The translations under genes and the position numbers were made by a program. From the NCBI RefSeq assembly GCF_030409305.1, contig NZ_JAUFPQ010000016.1, positions 1-64,000 on the forward strand: a DNA stretch of 64,000 bases, read 5' to 3'. The notes below the pieces were generated by a model. That model was given only the letters and a program-made list of their open reading frames with translations. It was not told where the DNA came from and made no database searches. The DNA is from Halomonas maura (GTDB lineage Bacteria; Pseudomonadota; Gammaproteobacteria; Pseudomonadales; Halomonadaceae). This document shows, one piece after another, positions 1 to 10,707 of the stretch (within the stretch, counting starts at the first letter, position 1; every line of letters begins with the position of its first letter).

Positions 1-76
1 AGGCCAGCGGCAGGCCGGTGACCAGCAGCGCGAAGATCAGCCCCACCAGCAGCAGGGTTCCGTTGGCGATATCCAT
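1..76 (-). CDS. TRAP transporter large permease (DctM family), N-terminal fragment
   Basis: Only the first 25 codons lie in the window; the gene runs off the left edge. The visible residues (MDIANGTLLLVGLIFALLVT, then GLPLA) form one hydrophobic segment typical of the start of a DctM permease. Its ATG overlaps the stop codon of the small permease gene (ATGA), the usual translational coupling of TRAP QM pairs. The identification rests on this coupling and on the adjacent dctQ and dctP genes, because too little sequence is present for motif evidence. Confidence 0.75.
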   Translation of the reverse strand, partial: MDIANGTLLLVGLIFALLVTGLPLA

Positions 77-714
77 CAGGCGGTGCCCTCCATGTCATCG
101 GGGTCGGGGGCCGGCTTGCCGCGCAGCGACTGCCTCAGGTGCAGCAGCGCCTGCACGCACATGATCGCCAGGGCCACCAGGATCACGCCCTTCACCAGGG
201 CCGGGATGGGCGGGTTCCAGGCGGTGCCGGAGCGCTCCAGCTGCCACTCGCCCAGCGGGTTGTGGGAGGCCGACCAGAACATGGTGTAGGCGGCGTAGGT
301 CATGCCCAGGCAGAACAGGAAGGTCACCAGGTCATTGAAGCGATCGAGCCACAATCGGGCGCGAGGGCCGACGGCGTCGTAGAGCACCTTGACGCGGATG
401 TGGCGGTCATTGGCCAGGGCCGCGGGGCCACCCAGGGCGAAGCCGACCGCCACCAGCATCACCACGCTCTCGTGGACCCAGGAGGTGGGCGAGCCGAAGG
501 CGTAGCGCATGATGACCTCATAGACGCTGATCGCCATGGCGATGAACACCAGCCAGGCGGCGCCGCGGGCGGCCCGGATCACGCCGCGGTCGAAGACCCC
601 GCGAAGCGGTGCGCCGGCCGCAGGATCATGGGCAGGTTCCGGCTCGCCGGCGGTGGCCGCGGAGAGTTCATCCTCGTCGACGGCGAGGCGCTCGTCGTGA
701 TTCTTGGGAGACAT
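76..714 (-). CDS. TRAP transporter small permease (DctQ family)
   Basis: This 212-residue membrane protein has four hydrophobic segments after a charged, Asp/Glu/Pro-rich N-terminus of about 50 residues that is longer than usual. It would form the small membrane subunit of a tripartite Na+-driven uptake system with the DctM fragment and the binding protein. The start at 714 is preferred over the upstream in-frame ATG at 753 because a GGAGGA ribosome site lies just before it. It is the middle gene of a dctP-dctQ-dctM operon. That operon diverges from the aldonate dehydratases, so a sugar acid such as arabinonate or xylonate is the likely cargo (inference). Confidence 0.86.
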   Translation of the reverse strand: MSPKNHDERLAVDEDELSAATAGEPEPAHDPAAGAPLRGVFDRGVIRAARGAAWLVFIAMAISVYEVIMRYAFGSPTSWVHESVVMLVAVGFALGGPAALANDRHIRVKVLYDAVGPRARLWLDRFNDLVTFLFCLGMTYAAYTMFWSASHNPLGEWQLERSGTAWNPPIPALVKGVILVALAIMCVQALLHLRQSLRGKPAPDPDDMEGTA

Positions 715-811
715 GACTCCTCCGGGCGGCGCCCACGGCGCCGCCGATGTCATTGGGAGTTGGGAGAAGGGCGGTGCCGGCCGGGCACCGCCGAGTGGGC
801 CAGAGCCGGGG

Positions 812-1831
812 TTACAGCAGGCTTCGGGATTCCAGGAAGCGGGTGGCCGAGTCGTAGACCTTCTGGGTCATCTCGTTGCGACCGGCCCATTCACGCCATT
901 CCTGTTCGGCGGCCTGGCGGAAGCGCTTGCGCTCCTCGGCGGACAGGTCGTACGGAGTCACATCCGGATTGTCCTTGAGCGCCTGCAGGGTCTCGAGGTC
1001 CTGCGCCTTGAGCCGCGCGATCAGGTCGTAGGCCATGCCGTCGAAGGCCGTCTCGAGGGTGGTCTTCAGCTCGTCGGGCAGGCCGTCCCAGATCTCCTTG
1101 TTGAGCGACACGGCGATCATCGGCATGGAGTGGAAGCCCGGGTAGAGGGGGTAGGGCGCGAACTCGTGGATCCCCATGGCGTCGTTGTTGGACAGCACCG
1201 TGGAGTCGGCGGCGTCGATCACGCCCTTCTCCAGGCCGGTGTAAACCTCCGAGCCCGGCAGGTTGACCGGGGTGGCGCCGATGCGCTCGAAGATGTTGTA
1301 GACCATGCCCTGGGGCGCACGGATCTTGAGGCCCTCGAAGTCATCGATGGACTCGATCGGCACGGTGGAGGGAATCGACTCCAGCGGGAAGGTGGCCGCG
1401 CTGATCAACTGGGTGCCGTAGGGGTTGGCCAGCTCGTTGTAGAGCGCCTCGCCGCCGCCATACTTCATGTACTCCAGGAAGTCGTAGGGATCGCTCCAGG
1501 CGCCGACCAGGTTGCCCAGCATGCCGAAGGCGGGATTCTGGCCCGAGAAGTAGCTGGGGTCGGTCATGTGCCCCTGGAGGATGCCGGAGGACACCGCCTG
1601 CAGGGTCTCGGTGGGGCCGACCACCGAGTTGATCGGCAGGATCTCGATATGCACCCGGCCATTGGTCATGGTCTCGATCTTGTCGGCCCACTCCTCCTTG
1701 ATCTTGAAGCTGGGCTCGCCAGCGGTCTCCGAGGCCTGGAACTTCCACTCGTACTCCGCCGCCTGGGCCGTGGAAAGGCCGAGCATCAGGGCCGTGCCGG
1801 TGAGCAGCAGGCTTGGCTTGAGGTGGGGCAT
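812..1831 (-). CDS. TRAP transporter solute-binding protein (DctP family)
   Basis: This periplasmic substrate-binding protein of 339 residues has a clear signal peptide: Lys near the N-terminus, a Leu-rich core and an AQA-A cleavage region near residue 25. The mature part carries DctP-family features, including the IRAPQG stretch in which an Arg binds a carboxylate and the conserved hydrophobic C-terminal helices. The start at 1831 is chosen because GGAGA lies six bases before it and would be too close to the alternative ATG at 1837. It is the first gene of the minus-strand TRAP operon and shares a promoter region with the L-arabinonate dehydratase gene. An aldonate substrate is inferred from that context and not from binding-site residues. 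Confidence 0.9.
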   Translation of the reverse strand: MPHLKPSLLLTGTALMLGLSTAQAAEYEWKFQASETAGEPSFKIKEEWADKIETMTNGRVHIEILPINSVVGPTETLQAVSSGILQGHMTDPSYFSGQNPAFGMLGNLVGAWSDPYDFLEYMKYGGGEALYNELANPYGTQLISAATFPLESIPSTVPIESIDDFEGLKIRAPQGMVYNIFERIGATPVNLPGSEVYTGLEKGVIDAADSTVLSNNDAMGIHEFAPYPLYPGFHSMPMIAVSLNKEIWDGLPDELKTTLETAFDGMAYDLIARLKAQDLETLQALKDNPDVTPYDLSAEERKRFRQAAEQEWREWAGRNEMTQKVYDSATRFLESRSLL

Positions 1832-1837
1832 CTGCAT

Positions 1838-2066
1838 TCTCCATCGAAGCTGTTGTTGTGTCGTGGTGTCACGGCTGGCAATGCCGTCGTGGAGCTAAAT
1901 GTTGTACATACGATCTATTTGTTCAACATATACTTTCGTATGTGTCGACTATCCGTCGGCATCGGGCTACCGTCATGGCCAGGCCGCGCCGCCTTCGGGG
2001 CGACGCATGTATGGCGATGCACTTGATACAAGCGATAGGCCACGATACGCCAAAGGAGAGATTCCC
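1838..2066. promoter_or_regulatory. Divergent control region with nested inverted repeats (likely GntR operator)
   Basis: This region separates the leftward TRAP operon from the rightward dehydratase genes. It holds an 8-base inverted repeat, ACATACGA at 1906-1913 and TCGTATGT at 1936-1943, both perfect. At its centre lies the near-palindrome TTTGTTCAACATA (1918-1930). The same core occurs as a perfect palindrome, TATGTTCAACATA, at 13541-13553 before the GntR regulator gene. The ribosome site of the dehydratase gene is AAGGAGAG, just before 2067. Joint control of both operons by that GntR protein is inferred from the shared sequence. Confidence 0.65.
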
Positions 2067-3812
2067 ATGACCGACAGCAAGCGCCGGTTGCGCAGCGCCG
2101 AGTGGTTCGGCAGCGCCGACAAGAACGGTTTCATGTACCGCAGCTGGATGAAGAACCAGGGCATCCCCGACCACGAGTTCCAGGGCAAGCCGATCATCGG
2201 CATCTGCAACACCTGGTCGGAGCTGACGCCCTGCAACGCCCACTTCCGCAAGATCGCCGAGCACGTCAAGAAGGGCATCCTCGAGGCCGGCGGCTACCCG
2301 GTGGAGTTCCCGGTGTTCTCCAACGGCGAGTCCAACCTGCGCCCCACGGCGATGTTCACCCGCAACCTGGCGAGCATGGATGTCGAGGAGGCGATCCGTG
2401 GCAATCCGATGGACGCGGTGGTGCTGCTGGTGGGCTGCGACAAGACCACCCCGGCGTTGCTGATGGGGGCGGCGAGCTGCGACCTGCCGACCATCGTGGT
2501 GACCGGCGGGCCGATGCTCAACGGCAAGCACGAGGGCCAGGACATCGGTTCGGGCACCGTGGTCTGGCAGCTCTCCGAGCAGGTCAAGGCGGGCAAGATC
2601 TCGATCCACGAGTTCATGGCCGCCGAGGCCGGCATGTCGCGCTCGGCGGGGACCTGCAACACCATGGGCACCGCCTCGACCATGGCCTGCATGGCCGAGT
2701 CCCTGGGTACCTCGCTGCCCCACAACGCGGCGATCCCGGCAGTGGACTCGCGTCGCTACGTGCTCGCGCACCTGTCCGGCAACCGCATCGTCGAGATGGT
2801 CGACGAGGACCTCAGGCTGTCGAAGGTGCTGACCCGTGAGGCCTTCGAGAACGCCATCCGCACCAACGCGGCAATCGGCGGCTCGACCAATGCGGTGATC
2901 CATCTCAAGGCCATCGCCGGGCGCATCGGCGTCGACCTGGCGCTCGACGACTGGACCCGCATCGGCCGCGGCACGCCGACCATCGTCGACCTGCAGCCCT
3001 CGGGGCGTTTCCTGATGGAGGAGTTCTACTACGCCGGCGGACTGCCGGCGGTACTCAAGCGCCTCGGTGAGGCCGACCGGCTGCCCCACAAGGACGCCCT
3101 GACCGTCAACGGCAAGACCCTGTGGGAGAACGTCTGCGAGGCGCCGCTCTACAACGAGGCGGTGATCCGCCCGCTGGACGCTCCATTACGCGCAGATGGT
3201 GGGATGTGCGTACTGCGCGGCAACCTGGCCCCGGGCGGGGCGGTGCTCAAGCCCTCGGCGGCGAGCCCCGAGCTGATGCAGCATCGTGGCCGCGCCGTGG
3301 TGTTCGAGAACTTCGACGACTACAAGGCGCGCATCAACGACCCGGACCTGGAGGTCGACGCCGACAGCATCCTGGTGATGAAGAACTGCGGGCCGCGCGG
3401 CTATCACGGCATGGCCGAGGTCGGCAACATGGGCCTGCCGTCCAAGCTGCTGGAGCAGGGCGTCACCGACATGGTGCGCATCTCCGACGCGCGCATGAGC
3501 GGCACCGCCTATGGCACCGTGGTGCTGCATGTGGCACCGGAAGCCGCCGCCGGCGGCCCGCTGGCGGCGGTGCGCAACGGCGACTGGATCGAGCTCGACT
3601 GCGACGGCGGCCGGCTGCACCTGGAGGTCGACGAGGCGGAGCTCGCCGCGCGGCTGGCCGAGGGCGACCCCACCGCCGAATCGAAGGAGATCGCCCGCAG
3701 CGGCGGCTATCGCCAGCTCTACATCGAGCACGTGCTGCAGGCCGACGAGGGCTGCGACTTCGACTTCCTGGTCGGCAAGCGGGGCGCCGACGTGCCGCGC
3801 CACTCGCACTGA
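2067..3812 (+). CDS. L-arabinonate dehydratase (IlvD/Edd family)
   Basis: Catalyses dehydration of L-arabinonate to 2-keto-3-deoxy-L-arabinonate, the third step of non-phosphorylated L-arabinose oxidation. The 581-residue length fits the sugar-acid branch of the IlvD/Edd family. Cluster-ligand motifs are visible: CNTW near residue 56, GCDKTTP near residue 126 and CNTMGTAST near residue 197. The sequence resembles the characterised Rhizobium L-arabinonate dehydratase throughout, from memory, including the [18 protein letters not shown] and [14 protein letters not shown] stretches. The start at 2067 follows AAGGAGAG. It is adjacent to a xylonate-type dehydratase and an arabinose dehydrogenase. 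D-fuconate or D-galactonate as extra substrates cannot be excluded. Confidence 0.9.
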   Translation: MTDSKRRLRSAEWFGSADKNGFMYRSWMKNQGIPDHEFQGKPIIGICNTWSELTPCNAHFRKIAEHVKKGILEAGGYPVEFPVFSNGESNLRPTAMFTRNLASMDVEEAIRGNPMDAVVLLVGCDKTTPALLMGAASCDLPTIVVTGGPMLNGKHEGQDIGSGTVVWQLSEQVKAGKISIHEFMAAEAGMSRSAGTCNTMGTASTMACMAESLGTSLPHNAAIPAVDSRRYVLAHLSGNRIVEMVDEDLRLSKVLTREAFENAIRTNAAIGGSTNAVIHLKAIAGRIGVDLALDDWTRIGRGTPTIVDLQPSGRFLMEEFYYAGGLPAVLKRLGEADRLPHKDALTVNGKTLWENVCEAPLYNEAVIRPLDAPLRADGGMCVLRGNLAPGGAVLKPSAASPELMQHRGRAVVFENFDDYKARINDPDLEVDADSILVMKNCGPRGYHGMAEVGNMGLPSKLLEQGVTDMVRISDARMSGTAYGTVVLHVAPEAAAGGPLAAVRNGDWIELDCDGGRLHLEVDEAELAARLAEGDPTAESKEIARSGGYRQLYIEHVLQADEGCDFDFLVGKRGADVPRHSH

Positions 3813-3825
3813 GGCCTCGGACGAC

Positions 3826-5640
3826 ATGACCGATCGCCCCATGATTGAACGTTCCATGACCCCGGACCGGCTGCGCTCGCGGCAGTGGTTCGACGACCCG
3901 GACCACCCCGGCACCACCGCGCTGTGCCTCGAGCGCTACCTGAACCAGGGCATCACCCTGGAGGAGTTGACCGGCGGGCGGCCGATCATCGGCATCTGCC
4001 AGTCGGGCTCCGACCTGACGCCCTGCAACCGCCACCACATCGAACTGGTGACGCGGGTCAAGGACGGCATCCGCGCCGCCGGCGGGGTGCCTTTCGAGTT
4101 CCCGCTGCACCCTATCCACGAGAACGTGCGCCGCCCCACCGCGGCGCTGGACCGTAACCTGGCCTACCTCGGCCTGGTGGAGGTGCTGCACGGCTACCCG
4201 CTGGACGGCGTCGTGCTGACCACCGGCTGCGACAAGACCACCCCGGCCAGCCTGATGGCCGCGGCCACGGTCAATATCCCGGCCATCGTGCTCTCCGGCG
4301 GCCCCATGCTCAACGGCTGGCGCGGCGCCGAGCGGGTGGGTTCGGGGACCATCATCTGGGAGCTCAGGAAGCGACTCGCGGCGGGCGACATCGACTACGC
4401 CGAGTTCCTGGCGCGGGCCGCCGAGTCGGCGCCCTCGGTAGGGCACTGCAACACCATGGGCACGGCCTCGACCATGAACTCGCTGGCCGAGGCGCTGGGC
4501 ATGAGCCTGCCCGGCTCGGCGATGATTCCCGGCCCCTACAAGGAGCGTGGCGCGGTCGCCTACCGGACCGGCGAGCGCATCGTCGACATGGTCTGGGAGG
4601 ATACGCGGCCGAGCGACGTGCTGACCCGCGAGGCGTTCGAGAACGCCGTGGTCACCTGCTCGGCGCTGGGCGGCTCCTCCAACGCGCCGATCCATGTCAA
4701 CGCCATCGCCCGCCATGCCGGCGTCGCACTCGACAACGACGACTGGCAACGCCTCGGCCACGCGGTACCGCTGCTCGCCAACGTGATGCCGGCCGGGGCC
4801 TACCTCGGCGAGGAGTTCCATCGCGCCGGCGGCGTGCCCGCGGTGATGCACGAGCTGCTGGCCGCGGGCCGACTCCACGGCGAGGTGGCCACCGTCAACG
4901 GCCGCACACTGGCCGAGAACCTGGCCGGCCGCGAGACGTGCGATGACGAGGTGATCCGCCGTTACACCAACCCGCTGGTCGAGCACGCCGGTTTCCTCAA
5001 CCTCACAGGCAACCTGTTCGACTCGGCGCTGATGAAGACCAGCGTGATCGCCGCGGACTTTCGCGAGCGCTTCCTCAGCGACCCCGTCGACCCCGACGCC
5101 TTCGAGGGCAAGGCGGTGGTGTTCGATGGCTCGGAGGACTATCACGCGCGCATCGATGACCCCGCGCTCGGCATCGACGCCTCGACCATCCTGGTGATGC
5201 GCGGCGCCGGCCCGGTGGGCCATCCCGGCGGCGCCGAGGTGGTCAACATGCAGCCGCCGGAGGCCCTGATCCGTGCCGGCATCGAGTCGCTGCCGTGCCT
5301 GGGCGACGGCCGCCAGTCCGGCACCTCGGGCTCGCCGTCGATCCTCAACGCCTCGCCGGAGGCCGCCACCGGCGGGCCGCTGGCGCTGCTCGAGAGCGGC
5401 GACCGGCTACGCGTGGACCTGGGGCGTGGCGAGGTGCGGCTGCTGGTCGACGATGCCGAGCTGGCCGCCCGCCGTGAGCGTCTGGCGGCCAGCGGCGGCT
5501 ACGCCTATCCGGACCACCAGACCCCGTGGCAGGAGATCCAGCGCTCGATGGTGGAGCCGCTGGCCCGGGGCATGACGCTGGGGCCGGCGCCCAGGTACCG
5601 CGACGTGGCGCGGCGCAGCCCGCCGAGGGATAACCACTGA
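3826..5640 (+). CDS. xylD: D-xylonate dehydratase (IlvD/Edd family)
   Basis: A 604-residue Fe-S dehydratase converting D-xylonate to 2-keto-3-deoxy-D-xylonate. It is a different branch from its upstream neighbour and closely resembles Caulobacter XylD by recollection: a [10 protein letters not shown] motif near residue 64, GCDKTTP near residue 135, [11 protein letters not shown] near residue 205 and a C-terminal [13 protein letters not shown]. It starts 13 bases after the preceding stop with only a weak GGAC ribosome site, suggesting translational coupling. A second in-frame ATG lies at 3841. The tandem pair suggests one operon handles both C5 aldonates. The exact substrate is inferred from family resemblance. 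Confidence 0.85.
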   Translation: MTDRPMIERSMTPDRLRSRQWFDDPDHPGTTALCLERYLNQGITLEELTGGRPIIGICQSGSDLTPCNRHHIELVTRVKDGIRAAGGVPFEFPLHPIHENVRRPTAALDRNLAYLGLVEVLHGYPLDGVVLTTGCDKTTPASLMAAATVNIPAIVLSGGPMLNGWRGAERVGSGTIIWELRKRLAAGDIDYAEFLARAAESAPSVGHCNTMGTASTMNSLAEALGMSLPGSAMIPGPYKERGAVAYRTGERIVDMVWEDTRPSDVLTREAFENAVVTCSALGGSSNAPIHVNAIARHAGVALDNDDWQRLGHAVPLLANVMPAGAYLGEEFHRAGGVPAVMHELLAAGRLHGEVATVNGRTLAENLAGRETCDDEVIRRYTNPLVEHAGFLNLTGNLFDSALMKTSVIAADFRERFLSDPVDPDAFEGKAVVFDGSEDYHARIDDPALGIDASTILVMRGAGPVGHPGGAEVVNMQPPEALIRAGIESLPCLGDGRQSGTSGSPSILNASPEAATGGPLALLESGDRLRVDLGRGEVRLLVDDAELAARRERLAASGGYAYPDHQTPWQEIQRSMVEPLARGMTLGPAPRYRDVARRSPPRDNH

Positions 5641-5701
5641 GACACAGGCGACGACGCCTGGCGAGGCCGTCGGCGTCTCGCTAGACTGCCACGCCCGTGA
5701 G

Positions 5702-5724
5702 GCGCCTGAGTCCCGATCAGGCGC
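5702..5724 (+). other. Intercistronic hairpin
   Basis: GCGCCTGA at 5702-5709 is a perfect inverted repeat of TCAGGCGC at 5717-5724, with a seven-base loop. No T-run follows, so it is not a standard terminator. It lies between the xylonate dehydratase and the arabinose dehydrogenase, 20 bases before the latter's start, and may affect mRNA processing or partial termination. Confidence 0.4.
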
Positions 5725-5743
5725 GCTGGACAAGGAGATTCCC

Positions 5744-6667
5744 ATGCCCTCTTTTCGCCTGGGCCTGGTCGGCGTCGGCAAGATCGCCCGCGACCAGCAC
5801 CTGGCCGCCATTGCCGGCACGCCCGGCCTCGAACTCGTTGCCACGGCGGATCCCCATGCCCGCCTCGACGGTGTCGCCGCCTATCCGTCCCTGGTGGCGA
5901 TGCTCGATGCCGAACCGAGCCTGGACGGCGTGGCGATCTGCACCCCGGCCCACCTGCGTCACGAACTCGCCACCCTGGCGCTGCGCCACGACAAGGCGGT
6001 GCTGCTGGAGAAACCCCCCGGCGCGACCCTGGCCGAGATCGAGGACCTGAAGGCGCTGGCCGCCTCGCGAGGCCAGGTGCTGTTTGCCGCCTGGCACTCG
6101 CGGTTCGCGCCGGGGATCGCCACCGCGAGGCAGTGGCTGGCCGGCAAGGTGGTGCGCGGCGTGGCCATCCGCTGGCATGAAGACGTGCGAGTCTGGCACC
6201 CCGGCCAGCGCTGGCTCTGGGAAGCCGGTGGCATGGGGGTCTTCGACCCCGGCATCAACGCGCTGTCGATCGCCACCGAGCTGCTGGCGCCGTTCTTCCT
6301 GCGACGCGCGACCCTCGAGATCCCGGAGAACTGCCAGACGCCCATCGCCGCGGCCCTGGCGTTCCGCAGCGCCGCCGGGGTCGAGATCGAGGCCGATTTC
6401 GACTTCCGGCATGAGGACCCGCCGTGCTGGGAGATGCACATCGACACCGAGCAGGGCGTGTTGTCGCTCGAGAAGGGGGGCGCCCGCCTGGTCATCGACG
6501 GCGAGGCGCTGATGGATGAGCCGGAGCGGGAATACCCGGGCGTCTACGCTCACTTCCAGGGCCTGCTCGAGCGTGGCGAGAGCGATATGGACATCGCTCC
6601 CCTGCGCCATGTGGCCGACGCCCTGATGCTCGGCCACCGGCATGCCGTGGCGCCGTTCCACGACTAG
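5744..6667 (+). CDS. L-arabinose 1-dehydrogenase (Gfo/Idh/MocA family)
   Basis: A 307-residue NAD(P)-dependent oxidoreductase that would oxidise L-arabinose (or D-galactose) to the lactone, step one of the oxidative pathway. The N-terminal Rossmann motif is GLVGVGKIARDQH. The EKPPG catalytic-Lys motif lies near residue 89, and the RWHEDVRVWHPGQ and GVFDPGINALSI stretches match the Azospirillum arabinose dehydrogenase as I recall it. The start follows AAGGAG. It is convergent with the LysR gene, which ends 15 bases beyond. D-galactose 1-dehydrogenase activity is the main alternative, because the two subtypes are near identical in fold and motif. Confidence 0.87.
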   Translation: MPSFRLGLVGVGKIARDQHLAAIAGTPGLELVATADPHARLDGVAAYPSLVAMLDAEPSLDGVAICTPAHLRHELATLALRHDKAVLLEKPPGATLAEIEDLKALAASRGQVLFAAWHSRFAPGIATARQWLAGKVVRGVAIRWHEDVRVWHPGQRWLWEAGGMGVFDPGINALSIATELLAPFFLRRATLEIPENCQTPIAAALAFRSAAGVEIEADFDFRHEDPPCWEMHIDTEQGVLSLEKGGARLVIDGEALMDEPEREYPGVYAHFQGLLERGESDMDIAPLRHVADALMLGHRHAVAPFHD

Positions 6668-6682
6668 GACCTTGTGGGCCCC

Positions 6683-7663
6683 TCAGCGGCTCTCGCGGCG
6701 GCGGATCACCTCGCGCAGCTGGGTGGTGAGCGCCGCCGCCCCGGGAGACAGGCGCTTGGCCCTCAGGGTGACCAGGCCGTAGGGCTGCACGTTCACCGGC
6801 TGCGGGGTCGGCAGCAGGCAGAAACGCTGCGGGTCGCAGAGCAGCTCGGCCACCTCCCGGGTGGTCACCGTCAGGGTGTCGGAGGCCGCCACCAGGGCCA
6901 GCGATACCAGGATATCCGGGGTGTCGACGACCTGCGTGGGGGGCGCCAGGCCGTGATAGCTGAGCAGGTAGTCGAAGCGCTGGCGCATCAGGGCGCCGGG
7001 GGGCTGCAGGGACCAGGGGTAGTCGACCATCTCGACCAGCTCGGGGGTGGCCCTGGCCGTCAGCGGATGGCCGTGCCGGCAGATCAGGCTGATGACTTCC
7101 TCGCCGATCTCCTCGAAGACGAACTGGCCGTGATCGAAGCCCGCCGGAATGCGACACAGGGCGATGTCGAGATCGCCCTCGAGCAGGCGCGGGATCAACC
7201 GCTGGCTGACATCCACGTCGACGTTCACCTTGAGCCCGGGCAGGTCGCCGCGTGTGGCTTCCAGGGCCTGGGACAGCAGGGTGACCGCGGGGTCCATGAC
7301 CGTGCCCACCGAGACGCGGCCGGCATTGCCGGCGCGCAGGGCGTTGAGCTCGTCTCCGGTCTGCTGCAGCTCCGAGAGCATGCTGCGGGCCCGGCGCACC
7401 ATGACCTCGCCGTACCAGTTGGGGTCGAGCCCCCGGGCATGGCGGTCGAAGAGCCTGACGTCGAGCCGCGCCTCCAGCTCCGCGAGCAGCTTCGAGGCGG
7501 CGGGCTGGCTGATCGCCAGGCTGGCGGCGGCGCGATGCAGGTTGCGATGCTCGTCGAGGGCGGCGAGCAGCTGCAGGTGGCGACACTTGAGTCGCACGTC
7601 GAGAAACCAGTCCGGCGCCAGACGGCCGTCATGGGGGGATGACGTCATGGGCATGATAACCAT
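6683..7663 (-). CDS. LysR-family regulator of the sugar ABC operon (GbpR-like)
   Basis: A 326-residue LysR protein with a helix-turn-helix at roughly residues 30-60 (NLHRAAASLAISQPAASKLL) and an effector domain beyond. It resembles the GbpR group, which controls sugar-binding-protein operons. It diverges from araFGH across a 490-base gap. A motif GATAACCATRTGRATAT occurs both at its own start (7655-7671) and before araF (8009-8026), suggesting autoregulation and araF control. The ATG at 7663 overlaps that motif and has no ribosome site, so translation may begin at the in-frame ATG at 7654 or 7648. Confidence 0.88.
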   Translation of the reverse strand: MVIMPMTSSPHDGRLAPDWFLDVRLKCRHLQLLAALDEHRNLHRAAASLAISQPAASKLLAELEARLDVRLFDRHARGLDPNWYGEVMVRRARSMLSELQQTGDELNALRAGNAGRVSVGTVMDPAVTLLSQALEATRGDLPGLKVNVDVDVSQRLIPRLLEGDLDIALCRIPAGFDHGQFVFEEIGEEVISLICRHGHPLTARATPELVEMVDYPWSLQPPGALMRQRFDYLLSYHGLAPPTQVVDTPDILVSLALVAASDTLTVTTREVAELLCDPQRFCLLPTPQPVNVQPYGLVTLRAKRLSPGAAALTTQLREVIRRRESR

Positions 7664-7671
7664 GTGAATAT
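7655..7671. promoter_or_regulatory. Putative LysR operator, copy 1 (own promoter)
   Basis: GATAACCATGTGAATAT matches copy 2 before araF at 15 of 17 positions. It overlaps the likely start codon of the LysR gene, as expected for an autorepression site. Confidence 0.6.
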
Positions 7672-8008
7672 GAGTAGAGCGTCAAGCCAGTATCTGCGGT
7701 TACCAGAAGCGGTGTCCAGGCGTGACCCGTCGCCGGCAAGACCGGATGCCGCGATGTCCATCGCAGCGGACTGGCGCAGGAACCCCGGCACTCTCCCGAC
7801 TCGCCCACTCCCCCGCATTCCCCACGACGATGCTGCCGCCGGGCGTGACCGGCAGGGGGCTTACCGGGTGGCGTTTCTCGACCCGCTGAGTCGGCCGCTC
7901 AGCCAGTTCGGCCCGGCGCACCGCATCCCTTGGCCACACACTTTAGTCGCAGCGCTGTCGCCCCCGTCGTCCTGCCCGTGTCCCCGCAGCGCCCCCTTCG
8001 TTCAGGTT
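7672..8008. other. Long untranslated stretch between the LysR gene and araF
   Basis: No convincing gene is present. Short open frames here lack ribosome sites and family resemblance. The stretch is less regular in codon-position G+C than flanking genes. I see no repeat beyond the two LysR motifs at its edges. Confidence 0.5.
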
Positions 8009-8026
8009 GATAACCATATGGATATC
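8009..8026. promoter_or_regulatory. Putative LysR operator, copy 2 (araFGH promoter)
   Basis: GATAACCATATGGATATC is a near-perfect 18-base palindrome around CCATATGG with one mismatched pair in each arm. It lies about 127 bases before the araF start. The sister copy is at the start of the LysR gene. Confidence 0.65.
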
Positions 8027-8152
8027 ACTTTGTGCGCCAAATGCTATTGGAGAGTTATGGTTGCCACGGCGTAGGGTGACCATGACCGCGGCGGTTGAAG
8101 GGCAGCCGGCGGGATGCACAACAACAACCGAGATCACCACAAGGAGTACGCG

Positions 8153-9145
8153 ATGAGACCCCTTTCACTGCTCGCCAACGTTTCCCTGGGCGCCGGCCTG
8201 GCCCTGTCTGCTCCCACCATCGCCCTGGCCCAGGAGGAGGTGACCCTGGGCTTTATCGTCAAGAAGCCCGAGCAGGCCTGGTTCATCAACGAGCAGCAGG
8301 CCGCCACCGCCCTCGGCGAGGCGCAGGGCTTCGAGGTGGTGCGCCTGGCCGGCGAGGACGGCCAGCAGGTGCTCAGCGCCATCGACAACCTCAACTCCCA
8401 GGGGGCCCAGGGCTTCGTGATCTGCCCGCCTGACGTGCGCCTCGGACCGGCGGTCATGAACCGCGCCAAGCAGTACGGCATGAAGGTGGTCACCGTCGAT
8501 GACCGCTTCGTCGGCCCCGACGGCGAGCCCATGGCGGGGGTCCCCCACCTGGGCATGTCCGGCTACAAGATCGGCCAGCAGGTGGGCGAGGCCATCGCCA
8601 CCGAGATGGACGCGCGCGGCTGGAATCCCGAGGAGGTCGCCGCGCTGCGCATCACCAACTACGAGTTGCCCACCGCCAAGGAGCGCACCGACGGTGCCAC
8701 CGATGCCCTGCTCGAGGCCGGCTTCCCCGAGGGCAATATCTTCGATGCCCCCCAGCAGAACAGCGATACGGCCAGCGCCTTCTCGGCGGCCTCGCCGGTG
8801 TTCGCCAAGCGTGGTGACTATGAGCACTGGGTGATCTATGCGCTCAACGAGGAGAGCGTGCTGGGGGGCGTGCGGGCCAGCGAGCAGTATGGTCTGGGTG
8901 CCGAGGACGTGATCGGCGTGGGCATCAACGGCTCCGGGGCGGCCTTCGCCGAGTTCTCCCGCGAGGCCCCCACCGGCTTCCACGGCACCGTCGCGGTCAG
9001 CTCCACCATGCATGGGCGCCAGACTGCGGAAAACCTCTACGCCTGGGTCAGCGAGGGCGACAAGCCGCAGGCCAACACCGTCACCTCCGGCACCCTGATG
9101 ACCCGCGATAACTGGCAGGCCGTGCGCGATGAACTCGGCCTCTGA
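8153..9145 (+). CDS. araF: L-arabinose ABC transporter, periplasmic binding protein
   Basis: A 330-residue binding protein with a signal peptide ending at about ALAQ (residue 27). The mature sequence parallels E. coli AraF through its length: [13 protein letters not shown] at the start of the mature protein, [21 protein letters not shown] and the ligand-loop GVGINGSG. It captures L-arabinose for the AraG/AraH importer. The start at 8153 follows AAGGAG; an upstream in-frame ATG at 8114 is less likely. It is the first gene of araFGH, probably controlled by the divergent LysR protein. D-galactose or D-fucose could also bind, as in E. coli AraF. Confidence 0.92.
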   Translation: MRPLSLLANVSLGAGLALSAPTIALAQEEVTLGFIVKKPEQAWFINEQQAATALGEAQGFEVVRLAGEDGQQVLSAIDNLNSQGAQGFVICPPDVRLGPAVMNRAKQYGMKVVTVDDRFVGPDGEPMAGVPHLGMSGYKIGQQVGEAIATEMDARGWNPEEVAALRITNYELPTAKERTDGATDALLEAGFPEGNIFDAPQQNSDTASAFSAASPVFAKRGDYEHWVIYALNEESVLGGVRASEQYGLGAEDVIGVGINGSGAAFAEFSREAPTGFHGTVAVSSTMHGRQTAENLYAWVSEGDKPQANTVTSGTLMTRDNWQAVRDELGL

Positions 9146-9171
9146 TCCCGTCCGCTGAGGAGTCTGCCCCC

Positions 9172-10665
<1,494 letters not shown>

Positions 10666-10707
10666 ACGACATCGCCTGACACCACAACAACTGCGAGAGA
10701 GAATCCT

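Noticed and set aside
2067..5640. Biosynthetic dihydroxy-acid dehydratase (IlvD) or phosphogluconate dehydratase (Edd)
   Set aside because: Both proteins carry motifs of the sugar-acid branch and lie with arabinose dehydrogenase, lactonase and sugar transport genes.
7700..8140. Short open frames in the gap between the LysR gene and araF
   Set aside because: No ribosome sites, no resemblance to known proteins, and overlap with the operator-like sequence.
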